In this document: positions 42,793 through 50,941 of the stretch, in pieces
How the letters are laid out: every line of letters starts with the position of its first letter
How positions within the stretch are numbered: position 1 is the first letter of the stretch
Origin: Alphaproteobacteria bacterium
GTDB taxonomy: Bacteria > Myxococcota_A > UBA796 > UBA2385
Assembly (NCBI GenBank): GCA_020632755.1
Contig: JACKEY010000004.1
Span: 434,001-498,000, forward strand
Length of the DNA: 64,000 nt
Direction: 5' to 3'
Position numbers and translations under genes: made by a program
Notes under the pieces: generated by a model
The model's database searches: none
Told to the model about the DNA's origin: nothing
Seen by the model: only the letters and a program-made list of their open reading frames with translations

Positions 42793-43944
42793 TCACTCGG
42801 TGGTGACGGCGCCGACCAGCACGTAGGACCCGAGCACCCGCATGTCCGAGCGGTCCAGCGGCAAGGTGGACGTGGTCTCGATCGCCCGGCCGACCGTGAT
42901 GTACAGGGTCAGCCCCGCATCCCACTCGGTGAAGGCGCTGCTGGGCACGGTGAAGGAACCCTCGTCCTCGGCCGCGCAGGTGACCTCCTGCAGCTCGGCT
43001 CCGGTGTCCGGATCCACCAGGCGCAGGCCGATCAGCACGCCGTCTCCGGTGCCCGAGCCCGACCAGCGGAAGGACAGGTCGCCCCGGCCCAGGGTGCCGC
43101 CGGCGGTGGACAGCATCTCGGCAGGCGCCAGCAGATCGAAGGTCGTGGGCAGCTCGACGACGTCGTCGGCGCCGAACTCCGGGAACTCGGCGCCCTCGAA
43201 GGACGCGATGCTGAAGGCGCTGCCGGCCGGCATGTCGTCGGCGTCGACCACGCCGGAGCCGTCCTGGCCATTGTAGGCCTGCAGCGCGCTGTCCCACTTC
43301 AGGGCCAGGGTGCCGCCGCCGTCTTCGGTCAGGGTCAGGGTGGACGCACCGGGATCGCGGTTCTCCCAGCCCAGGTCGGGCTGGTAGTCGGTCTGGCAGC
43401 GTCCCAGGCTGTTGGTCCAGGTCTGCCACCAGGCGGCGCCGGTGTCGGGCTCGATGAACACCAGCCGCGCGCGGCCGCTGGTCCCCAGCCCGGCCAGGCT
43501 GCCGACGCTCTCGCGGAACTGCAGCTCGCCCAGCATGCCGGTCTCACCGGTGCCGTCGGGGAAGTAGGCGAAGCCTTCGTCCAGGCTGCCCTCGCCGGCG
43601 TCGGTCGTGATCGAGATCGACGTCCAGCCGACCGCCGACGCCGCGGGGGTCGTGACCCGCACGCTGCCGGGCTGCCAGCTGACCAGGGTGGCGTCGCGGG
43701 CACCCAGCTTGACCGCCACGGACGCGTCGAAGGGCCCGCCGGTGATGACGATGTCGTCGCCGCCCGCGGTCAAGCCGTAGGCCGGATCGACCGCCTCGAT
43801 GGAGATCACCTCCGGCGGCGCCGTGTCGATGCCCTCGTCCCCGGCCGTGCCGTCGCAGCCCGCCGGCAGGTCCTCGCAGGTCTTGTCGATGACCCCGTTG
43901 TCGAACAGGCCGGTGCAGGCGGCCATCAGCAGGAGGAGGGGCAT
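42793..43944 (-). CDS. IPT/TIG-like lipoprotein (paralog 1) in exopolysaccharide operon
   Basis: 383 residues, ATG preceded by GGAG. Lipobox LMAAC (Cys10). After a Cys-containing linker there is an IPT/TIG-like Ig domain: DPAYGLTAGGDDIVITGGPF, VKLGARDATLVSWQPGSVRVTTP, GWTSISITTDAGEGSLDEGF. A second, larger beta-rich domain follows with GTLGRGDLSFRWSGSGTGDG and CAAEDEGSFTVPSSAF. It is clearly paralogous to the next gene upstream (same TIG, SFTxP and STLP motifs), so a tandem duplication. Predicted outer-membrane or surface location. Its position between the radical SAM gene and the WecG-like gene suggests a role with the polysaccharide, for example as an anchor; this is inference. Confidence 0.82.
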   Translation of the reverse strand: MPLLLLMAACTGLFDNGVIDKTCEDLPAGCDGTAGDEGIDTAPPEVISIEAVDPAYGLTAGGDDIVITGGPFDASVAVKLGARDATLVSWQPGSVRVTTPAASAVGWTSISITTDAGEGSLDEGFAYFPDGTGETGMLGELQFRESVGSLAGLGTSGRARLVFIEPDTGAAWWQTWTNSLGRCQTDYQPDLGWENRDPGASTLTLTEDGGGTLALKWDSALQAYNGQDGSGVVDADDMPAGSAFSIASFEGAEFPEFGADDVVELPTTFDLLAPAEMLSTAGGTLGRGDLSFRWSGSGTGDGVLIGLRLVDPDTGAELQEVTCAAEDEGSFTVPSSAFTEWDAGLTLYITVGRAIETTSTLPLDRSDMRVLGSYVLVGAVTTE

Positions 43945-43972
43945 GGGGCTCCGGAGAGAGCGGCGAGAGGGT

Positions 43973-45295
43973 TCAGCGGGAGAAGCCGGCGCCGTACTTC
44001 CAGGCGATGCCAGCGATGCCGCTGGTGGCGCCGTTGTGAGGCAGGGTCGACGTGGGCTCGAGCATCTGGCCCACCAGCAGGTCGACCTGGGTCGGACTGG
44101 CCGGCCACGCGGTCCAGTAGTTCGGGATCGTGAAGCTGCCGTCGTTGCGAGCCACGCAGGTCAGCGACTCGCGGTAGCCCGAGCTGCTCGGCGTGTGGGA
44201 CATCTGGATGAGCACGACATCGCCGCTGCCGCCCGACCAGGTGATGGTCGGCGTGCGGGTGATGTTCGGCGCCGTGGTGCCCGCGATGTTGGGGCTGGTG
44301 ACGTTCCAGGAGTTGCTGGGGGTCTCGACGAAGTCCGTCACCGTGATGTCGGGGATCTCGGTGCTGGTGAAGCCCGGCAGGTCGTAGGAGCCGCCGGCCG
44401 CGTACTGGCTGGAGACGATCTCGCCGTCGGTGTTGGCCTCGAACCAGATGTCGCTGTCCCAGTTGAAGGTCAGGCTGCCGCCGGTGGAGAGGTCCAGCCG
44501 CGCGGTGGTGGCGCCCGGCTCGTAGACGTCCAGGCTGCCCGACCAGTCGTAGTCGAGCGAGCAGGTGTCGAGCCCGCTGCTGAACAGGTCGGTCCACGAG
44601 AAGGCGACGGGGGCCACGAAGGTGAACCGCGCGAAGCCGAAGTCGACCGGCGTGTCGCTCCAGTAGCTGCCGACCTGGTCGTACCACTCGATGTAGCCGA
44701 TGGTGCCGGTCAGCCCGGTGCCGTCCTCCCAGTACTGGAAGCCGCTGGTCAGCGAGCCCTCGCCGCTGCCGGTGGCGACGGTCACATCGACCCAGCCTTC
44801 GGTGGACGAGGTCGGCGTCGTCACCCGCAGCCAGGTGCGATCCCAGCTGGTGACCGTGCCCGCCGCGCCGCCGAAGCGCACGGTGGAGCTGCTGTCGAAG
44901 GGGCCCCCGGTGATCTGGACCGTGGTGCCGCCGTCGGTGCTGCCGAAGGCGGGCACGACGTCGTCGATTGCCACCGACCCGGTCGAGCCGCCGTCGGTGT
45001 CGGTGTCCGCGTCGGTGTCCGTGTCGACCGAGCCGTCGGTGCCGCCGTCGGTGTCGGTGCCGCCGTCGGTGTCGGTGCCACCGTCGGTGTCGGTGCTGCC
45101 GTCGGTGTCGGTGTCGGTGTCCGCGTTGACGTCGCTGTCCGTGTCCAGGTCCGTGTCGGCGTCGGCGTCGAAGCCGTCGGTCACACCGCTGTCCCCGCCG
45201 TCACCGGTGCCGGGACCGGTGAAGCTCTGCAGCCCGAAGCCGCAGCCCGGGAGCAGCACGAGGAGTGTCGGCAGGAACGTGGGAAGGCGTCGCAT
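43973..45295 (-). CDS. IPT/TIG-like lipoprotein with Asp/Thr-repeat linker (paralog 2)
   Basis: 440 residues. Lipobox LLPGC (Cys18). Residues 43-103 are a low-complexity Asp/Thr/Gly run with DTDGGT units, probably an extended, acidic, possibly calcium-binding or glycosylated stalk. Then comes an IPT/TIG-like domain (VPAFGSTDGGTTVQITGGPF, VTSWDRTWLRVTTPT) and a second beta-rich domain with TITWSGGSGDVVLIQMS, CVARNDGSFTIPNYW and a final STLPHNGATSGIAGIAWKYG. Paralogous to the downstream gene. Sixty-eight bases separate it from the radical SAM gene, and a TACGGT box lies one base further than the leaderless spacing, so it may also have its own promoter. Confidence 0.82.
   Translation of the reverse strand: MRRLPTFLPTLLVLLPGCGFGLQSFTGPGTGDGGDSGVTDGFDADADTDLDTDSDVNADTDTDTDGSTDTDGGTDTDGGTDTDGGTDGSVDTDTDADTDTDGGSTGSVAIDDVVPAFGSTDGGTTVQITGGPFDSSSTVRFGGAAGTVTSWDRTWLRVTTPTSSTEGWVDVTVATGSGEGSLTSGFQYWEDGTGLTGTIGYIEWYDQVGSYWSDTPVDFGFARFTFVAPVAFSWTDLFSSGLDTCSLDYDWSGSLDVYEPGATTARLDLSTGGSLTFNWDSDIWFEANTDGEIVSSQYAAGGSYDLPGFTSTEIPDITVTDFVETPSNSWNVTSPNIAGTTAPNITRTPTITWSGGSGDVVLIQMSHTPSSSGYRESLTCVARNDGSFTIPNYWTAWPASPTQVDLLVGQMLEPTSTLPHNGATSGIAGIAWKYGAGFSR
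44987..45169 (-). repeat. Low-complexity Asp/Thr-coding tandem repeat
   Basis: Encodes residues 43-103 of the TIG-like lipoprotein. The core is three to four near-perfect 18-base units coding DTDGGT, flanked by 6-base units (DT/DA). Prone to length variation by slippage. Confidence 0.85.
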
Positions 45296-45308
45296 GGCAC
45301 GCACCGTA
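45296..45308 (-). promoter_or_regulatory. Candidate internal -10 box before TIG-like lipoprotein pair
   Basis: TACGGT (45308-45303, minus) fits TANNNT. Eleven bases separate TA from the ATG, predicting a one-base leader. Confidence 0.35.
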
Positions 45309-45363
45309 CCCAGGCGGCCCGGTCGCGCGCAACAGGCGGTCGCAGCGGTGCTGCGCGCAGGCC

Positions 45364-46887
45364 TCAGCCGAGGGCGGGTGTGACCCGCCCCGGGGGCACT
45401 CGCGCATGGGCGCCGGGGCCTTCCCGCTCGGCCAGGAAGCCCAGCAAGCGACCCGCGCTCTTCGCCTTGTGGAGCAGATCTCCGGTCGTGCGGACCTTGC
45501 GGGCCTGCTTCCACACGCCGGAGGGCGACAGGTACTGCGCGGCGTAGGCCAGCTTCAGCGCCATGCGCAGCTCGGCCGCCGACAGGTTCGGCAGATCGAT
45601 GATCACCTCGCGCGCGTTGTCGGCCGGCCGGAAGTCGCCCTCGACGAACCAGCCGTGCTGCATGGCCTGGTCGTACATCTCGGTGCTGGGGCTCGGCAGG
45701 GCGACGCTGAAGTGCACGAAGCTCGTGCCCAGGCTGCGCGCCATCCGCCACGAGTTGATGAGGGTCTTCCAGGTCTCGTTGGGACTGGCCCCGATGAGCA
45801 CGCTCACCTCGGGCTCGACGCCGTTCTCGCGGCAGACCTGCACGGCCCGCGTGACGTCCTTGACCTTGAGCTCCTTGACGCAGTCTTCGAGCAGCCCGTC
45901 GTCGAAGGTCTCGCTGCCCATGTAGACCATCTTGCAGCCGGCCTTGCCCATCGCCTGGATCTGCTCGGCGTCGTGCAGCATGTTGGCGCGCGCCAGGCAG
46001 ATCCACTGCAGCCCCAGCGGCTCGATGCCCTCGCAGATGGCCGTCGTGCGCTTCTTGCCCCAGGTGAAGATGTTGTCGGCGATCTCCACGCCCTGGATGC
46101 CCAGGCTGGCGATGTCCTCGAACTCGGCGACGATCTGCTCGACCGTGCGCTTGCGCAGGGGCGGGCGGTCCACGTAGGTCGCCTGGGTGCGCTTGAACTC
46201 CAGCTCGATGGCCTGATCGATGGCGTTGGTCGTGCAGAAGGTGCAGCGGAAGCCGCAGCCACGGCTGAAGGCCGCCGTCGTGATGCTGGCCACGTCCAGC
46301 CGGTTGGCCCGGTAGGTGCCGCGCAGCAGCCGACGGTCGGGCATCGGCAGCTCGGGCACGTCCAGCAGCTGGCGGAAGCCGCCCCGGTGCATCTGGCCGG
46401 CATCGTCGAACCACGACAGGCCGTCGACCTCCTCGCGGCGGAGCGTCCCGCGCCAGACGGCGTCCAGGTCGCGCAGGGTGTGCTCGGGTTCGCCCAGCAG
46501 GCCATAGCTCTCGCGGCCCACCTGGAACTCGTCGGGCTTCCAGGTCACCGCGGTGCCCATGAACACGAAGCGGGTGCCGGGGGCGACCGCGTGGATGCGG
46601 TCGGCGGCGGCCTTGTCCTCGACCGCCGACAGGTAGGTGGTCCAGTGACAGACCACGTCCCAGCGCTCGGCGGCGATGCGGCGCTCGAAGGCGGGGAGGT
46701 CGACGCCCTCGGCCGGGCAGTCCAGCAGCTCGACCTGCCAGCCCAGGCGGTCCCGGGCCCAGGTCGCGACCTGGAGGAGGTGGATCGGCGGCTTGTAGTC
46801 GAAGCCGTAGTTGCAGCCGTAGACCCGATCGATGGGCAGGCCGCGCGCGTTGAGCGCGGGAGGCGGGACGAGGAACAGGGCCTTCAC
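45364..46887 (-). CDS. Radical SAM enzyme (B12-binding-type architecture)
   Basis: 507 residues. The N-terminal 150 residues have the layout of the B12-binding Rossmann domain of this superfamily (MKALFLVPPP, LLQVATWARDRLGWQVELLD, FVFMGTAV), though the DxHxxG cobalamin motif is not visible. The radical SAM cluster is CGFRCTFC (Cys211, Cys215, Cys218). Further core motifs: FEDIASLGIQGVEIADN, MVYMGSETFDDGLL and EVSVLIGASPNET. The C-terminal 100 residues are helical and basic. Members methylate unactivated carbons or rearrange carbon skeletons. The ATG overlaps the GT4 stop as ATGA, which ties it to the polysaccharide operon. A role in modifying a sugar or lipid carrier is plausible but unproven. 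Confidence 0.92.
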   Translation of the reverse strand: MKALFLVPPPALNARGLPIDRVYGCNYGFDYKPPIHLLQVATWARDRLGWQVELLDCPAEGVDLPAFERRIAAERWDVVCHWTTYLSAVEDKAAADRIHAVAPGTRFVFMGTAVTWKPDEFQVGRESYGLLGEPEHTLRDLDAVWRGTLRREEVDGLSWFDDAGQMHRGGFRQLLDVPELPMPDRRLLRGTYRANRLDVASITTAAFSRGCGFRCTFCTTNAIDQAIELEFKRTQATYVDRPPLRKRTVEQIVAEFEDIASLGIQGVEIADNIFTWGKKRTTAICEGIEPLGLQWICLARANMLHDAEQIQAMGKAGCKMVYMGSETFDDGLLEDCVKELKVKDVTRAVQVCRENGVEPEVSVLIGASPNETWKTLINSWRMARSLGTSFVHFSVALPSPSTEMYDQAMQHGWFVEGDFRPADNAREVIIDLPNLSAAELRMALKLAYAAQYLSPSGVWKQARKVRTTGDLLHKAKSAGRLLGFLAEREGPGAHARVPPGRVTPALG

Positions 46888-48152
46888 GACGGGACACCAC
46901 GCGAGGGGAGGGGGACGTCGCGGGCCCTAGCCCGGTCTTGCACCTCGGCATAGACGGTCTCGACGCCGCCCACGTGACGATCCGGATCGAGGGTGCGCGC
47001 CACCCGGGCCCGGCCTGCGGCGCCCAGCGCGGCGGCACGGGCAGGGTCCGCGAGCAGCGCGCCGACGGCGGCGGCCAGGGCGGCGGGGTCGGCGGGGGGC
47101 ACCAGCCGGCCGTCGACGCCATCGGTGACGAGCTCGGGGATGCCGCCGATGTGGGAGGCGACGACCGCGCGGCCGAGGGCCTGCGCCTCGCTGACGGCGT
47201 AGGGCAGGTTCTCGGGCCAGCGGCTGGGCACCGCGACCACCGCGGCCGAGCGCAGCTCCTCGAGCAGCTTCGGGCGGGGCAGGGGTCCGAGCACCTCGAC
47301 CTGCGGCAGGCGGGCGGCTGCGGCGCGCACCTCGTCCAGCAACGGGCCCCCTCCGCAGATGCGCAGCCGGTGCCCGGGCAGGCGGCGCGCGGCCTCCAGC
47401 AGGTCCCGCACGCCCTTCTCCTCGGCCAGACGACCGGCGTACAGCCATCCGCTCCCCCTCGCCCTGGCCTCCTCCTCTCCCGCCAGACCCGACGGATCCA
47501 GCGGGTTGGGCAGCACGGTGACCCGGTCCGCCCGCACCCCGAACCGGACCAGCGTGTCCGCCAGCCAGCGGCTGGGGCACAAGAAGCGGTCGACCCGGTC
47601 CCAGACGCCCAGCCGATGGTGCAGCGCCTTCTCCAGGGCGACGGCGGCGCTCGGCAGCGTCCGATCCCACTTGCAGCGGTGGTGCACGGCCTGCAGGTAG
47701 TGGTGGCCGCGGCAGCGCTCGCAGGGAGCGCCGTCGACGTAGAGGTGGCCCGACGGGCAGATGAGCTCGTAGTCGTGCACGGTCCAGACCACCGGTACCC
47801 CCGCGCGGCGCAGCGGGCCGAGCACGGCGGGGGTCAGGTGCCGGTGCAGGTGCTGCACGTGGGCCACGTCGGGGGCCAGGTCGCGGACCATCGCCCGAGC
47901 GGCCCGGGCCGACTCCAGGGACCAGGCCATGCGCAGCAGGGCGCGGGCGCGATCGACGCGGGTCTCGGCGGTGCGGGGGTCCACCCAGCTGGGGAAGCGG
48001 GCCTCGTAGGGCGAGGGCTCGTTGTCCGGGTGGCGCATGGCCAGCGGGATCACCTGGTGGCCGCGCTTCGTCAGCAGCCGGGTCAGGTCGCGGGTGTAGG
48101 TCGTGTCGCCGCCACGGGGATGGTGGAAGCTGTGCACCATGAGCACGCGCAT
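46884..48152 (-). CDS. GT4-family glycosyltransferase (exopolysaccharide)
   Basis: 422 residues. ATG overlaps the upstream stop by one base (TGATG). N-terminal GT-B domain starts MRVLMVHSFHHPRGGDTTYT, with VAHVQHLHRHLTPAVLG and a distinctive Cys-rich insert (CPSGHLYVDGAPCERCRGHHY). That insert is seen in GT4 enzymes that carry a small Cys-rich loop after VWTVHDYELIC. The C-terminal donor domain has YAGRLAEEKGVRDLLEA and PSRWPENLPYAVSEAQALGR. It probably builds the repeat unit on undecaprenyl diphosphate at the cytoplasmic face. Coupled on both sides: to the Wzy/ligase gene upstream and to the radical SAM gene downstream. Confidence 0.94.
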   Translation of the reverse strand: MRVLMVHSFHHPRGGDTTYTRDLTRLLTKRGHQVIPLAMRHPDNEPSPYEARFPSWVDPRTAETRVDRARALLRMAWSLESARAARAMVRDLAPDVAHVQHLHRHLTPAVLGPLRRAGVPVVWTVHDYELICPSGHLYVDGAPCERCRGHHYLQAVHHRCKWDRTLPSAAVALEKALHHRLGVWDRVDRFLCPSRWLADTLVRFGVRADRVTVLPNPLDPSGLAGEEEARARGSGWLYAGRLAEEKGVRDLLEAARRLPGHRLRICGGGPLLDEVRAAAARLPQVEVLGPLPRPKLLEELRSAAVVAVPSRWPENLPYAVSEAQALGRAVVASHIGGIPELVTDGVDGRLVPPADPAALAAAVGALLADPARAAALGAAGRARVARTLDPDRHVGGVETVYAEVQDRARARDVPLPSRGVPS

Positions 48153-49399
48153 CAGGCGGTGCTCCGCGCCGGCTCGGCGGGCCCCTGCGAGTCGTCGCCG
48201 TGGGCCATCGCGAGGCCCCAGGCGGTGCCCAGGGGGACCCAGTGGGTGGGGCTCAACAGCTCGGTGGACAGCAACAGCTCTCCGTGCAGCACGATGAAGG
48301 TGGCCAGCCCGCCGTAGGCCAGCGAGCCCGTGGGCGACAGGGCCGAGTGGGTCGCCTGGTCCTCGCGGGACCGGCGCCTCAGCCGGCCGACGGACAGCCC
48401 GACGAACAGTCCGAAGCCCAGCAGGCCGAGTGCCCCGGTCTCGCCGGCGATCTTCTGGATCGCGCCGTGGGCGTCGACGCCGTTGATCCGGTAGTGCGGG
48501 AAGGTGACGAGCTCGATCTGCGTGCTGGTGCCGGTGCCGGAGCCGACGAGCGGGTGGTCCTGGAACATCCGCCAGGCGCGCACGTTCAGGCTGTGGCGCG
48601 CCCGCGTGGCGTCGAGCATGGCGCGGGACCGCATCAGCACCGGGGACAGCACCATCAGCCCCACGGCCAGGGCGGCGATGGGCAGGATCCGGCGGGGGCG
48701 GCCGATCCACGGCCGGGCCGCGGGCAGGAAGCAGGCCGCCGCCAGCAGCCCGCCCAGCCACGCGGTCTTGCTGGCCGACAGGAACAGCGCGACGACCGCC
48801 AGCATCAGCACCGGGGTCGCGGTGGGGATCCGCCGCCGTCCTGCCAGCACCAGCAGCGGGACCCAGCCAGCCAGGCACACGGCCAGCGTCTTGTGGTTCG
48901 GCGTCAGGCCGGCGATCGGCTGGAACCAGAGCGCGTCGCCGCCTGCCAGGCGCACGACAGAGGTCGCGAGCGACACGGTCGCCAGCACCCCGCAGGCCGC
49001 GACGACCAGCGACAGGGTCCGCCGGGGCGGGACCAGCCGGGCGACGGCCCACGACAGGCCGATGCCGTGCACCAGGTAGACGAACAGCGGCTTGCGGAAC
49101 AGGTGGTGCAGGCTGCTGGATGGGTCCAGGGCGTTGCACAGCGACAGCAGGCAGGCCAGCAGCAGCAGCCCCCAGCCGACGGCCGACGGCGGCCCGGGCC
49201 ACGGCCGTCCACGCGCCAGGACCAGCAGCAGGGCGGCGGGCGCCAGCGCCATTCCGATCAGGTCGGACAGCGGCGCGTCGAAGTCCCAGGTCGCGCCGCC
49301 CGGCAGGGGCAGCGGAAGTGCCACGCCGAGGTCGATGTAGGGGTGGAACAGCAGCACCAGGGCCAGCAGCCCGGTCACGAGCCAGCGGGCAGCGGTCAC
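48152..49399 (-). CDS. O-antigen ligase/polymerase family membrane protein (Wzy-like)
   Basis: 415 residues, GTG start overlapping the flippase stop as GTGA. About ten to twelve hydrophobic segments with a large periplasmic loop. The loop ends in the Wzy_C-family motif MFQDHPLVGSGTGT, followed by DAHGAIQKIAGETGALGLLGF. Members either polymerise repeat units (Wzy) or ligate glycans. Next to a Wzx-like flippase, Wza-like exporter and Wzc-like kinase, the polymerase role is the more likely. The C-terminus is a short acidic cytoplasmic tail. Part of the operon starting at 53164. Confidence 0.9.
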   Translation of the reverse strand: MTAARWLVTGLLALVLLFHPYIDLGVALPLPLPGGATWDFDAPLSDLIGMALAPAALLLVLARGRPWPGPPSAVGWGLLLLACLLSLCNALDPSSSLHHLFRKPLFVYLVHGIGLSWAVARLVPPRRTLSLVVAACGVLATVSLATSVVRLAGGDALWFQPIAGLTPNHKTLAVCLAGWVPLLVLAGRRRIPTATPVLMLAVVALFLSASKTAWLGGLLAAACFLPAARPWIGRPRRILPIAALAVGLMVLSPVLMRSRAMLDATRARHSLNVRAWRMFQDHPLVGSGTGTSTQIELVTFPHYRINGVDAHGAIQKIAGETGALGLLGFGLFVGLSVGRLRRRSREDQATHSALSPTGSLAYGGLATFIVLHGELLLSTELLSPTHWVPLGTAWGLAMAHGDDSQGPAEPARSTA

Positions 49400-50880
49400 G
49401 GGGCGCCCCCCCGCCGCGGCCGGGTCAGCCGGAAGCCCAGGCCGAGCAGCGCGACACAGGGCACGGCGGCGGCCCACAGCACGGGGCTCGTCAGCGAGGT
49501 CGGCCGGCCGGGCCCCAGCTCGACCGCCACGGCGATGAGCCCGGCGAGCACCGCGATGCCCCCGGCCTGCAGCCACGAGGCCCAGGCGATGCCGGTCGGG
49601 CGCCAGGTCCGCGCCAGCGCCAGGGCGTAGACGCCCGGCACCACCAGCATGTTCAGCGTCGTGGCCAGGGCCAGGCCGTCCAGGCCCATCGGGCCGACCA
49701 GCAGCGCGTTGAGCCCGGCGTTCAGCAGGACCGAGACCAGGCCCAGGCCCAGGACCAGGGACAGGTTGCGCTCGACGATGTGGGCCCGGACGACGACGGT
49801 GCCGAGCAGGGTCGGCAGCACCCCCGGCAGGTACCAGCCGAGCACGCTGGCGGTGGCCGCCGTGTCCGCGGCCCCGAAGGCCCCGCGCTCGTAGAGCAGG
49901 GCGACCAGCACGGTGCGGCCGATGTACATGCCGGCCAGCACGGGAGCGCTCAGGGCCAGCACCCAGCGCAGCGACTGGGCCACGCCGGCGCGGGCCGCTG
50001 CGACCTGCCCGTGGGCGAACTGGTTGGACCAGGTGGCGTAGGCGACCATCAGCAGGCTGGACTCCATCAGGGTCTGCGGGATGACCCGCGCCCGGTCCGC
50101 ATACTCCAGGGTGGCGACCGCGCCCTCGGGCAGCATGCCGGCGAAGGCCTTGTCGACGACCAGGTTCATGGCGACCAGCAGCTCGCCGCCCAGCACGGGC
50201 GCCAGGTCACGGAACACCGACCGGACCTCGGGCGCCAGCTCGAGCCCCGGGCGCGGCAGGCGGCCCAGGCAGCCCCGGACCAGCGCCCCCCACAGCAGCA
50301 GCTGCGCCACCTCGCCGGCCAGCAGCCCGACCGGCAGCGCCACCGAGCCCAGCGGCGCCAGCAGCGCCCAGGTCACGCTGATGACCGTGCCGGCCCGCAA
50401 GAGCGGCGTGAGCGCGATCGCGCGGAACCGGCCGTGCACCTCGAGCAATGCCCGGAGCACCGAGCCGACGGCCGTCGTCACCACGAAGGGCAGCAGCGCC
50501 CACAGGTAGGTGCGGGCCAGCGCCGCGCCGTCGGGCGGGAAGTCGGTGAGCTGCTCGATCCTCGGCGCCACCGCGGCACACAGCAGGGTCGCGCCCAGGG
50601 TCGTCCACAGCGCCGCGTGGGTCAGCAGGCCGCCGACCACCGCGGGCTGCCGCTCGGGGGTCGCCGCGCGGACGCGGGCCAGGGCCGGCGCGGCGGTCGT
50701 GGCCAGCGCGCTGCCGCCGAGCACCAGCGCGAAGGTCGGCAGGGCCAGGGCCCAGAACCAGGCGTCCGTGACCAGGCCGACGCCGTACCAGTTGGCGATC
50801 ACGACGGGCACCAGGAAGGCGGCGCCGCGGGCCGCGATGGCCACCGGCACCAGCAGCACCGAGGTGCGCCCCACGCTCAC
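49396..50880 (-). CDS. Wzx/MurJ-like lipid-linked oligosaccharide flippase
   Basis: 494 residues from a GTG with AAGGAGG eight bases upstream; a longer frame from a GTG at 50961 overlaps the preceding gene and has no such site. About fourteen hydrophobic segments in the MOP (MurJ/Wzx) pattern, with VTDAWFWALALPTF near the start and charged residues in TM segments (RARVIPQTLMESSLLM, NLVVDKAFAGMLPEG). It would flip undecaprenyl-diphosphate-linked repeat units across the inner membrane. The MurJ-like look is common among Wzx proteins. Operon context (Wzy-like downstream, initiating transferase upstream) supports the polysaccharide role over peptidoglycan. Confidence 0.88.
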   Translation of the reverse strand: MSVGRTSVLLVPVAIAARGAAFLVPVVIANWYGVGLVTDAWFWALALPTFALVLGGSALATTAAPALARVRAATPERQPAVVGGLLTHAALWTTLGATLLCAAVAPRIEQLTDFPPDGAALARTYLWALLPFVVTTAVGSVLRALLEVHGRFRAIALTPLLRAGTVISVTWALLAPLGSVALPVGLLAGEVAQLLLWGALVRGCLGRLPRPGLELAPEVRSVFRDLAPVLGGELLVAMNLVVDKAFAGMLPEGAVATLEYADRARVIPQTLMESSLLMVAYATWSNQFAHGQVAAARAGVAQSLRWVLALSAPVLAGMYIGRTVLVALLYERGAFGAADTAATASVLGWYLPGVLPTLLGTVVVRAHIVERNLSLVLGLGLVSVLLNAGLNALLVGPMGLDGLALATTLNMLVVPGVYALALARTWRPTGIAWASWLQAGGIAVLAGLIAVAVELGPGRPTSLTSPVLWAAAVPCVALLGLGFRLTRPRRGGAP

Positions 50881-50941
50881 CGGCCGCTCCTCCTTCAGCG
50901 GGCGCCCCGCGCTCTCCCGGCGCCCCTGCTCCGGCAGGCCG

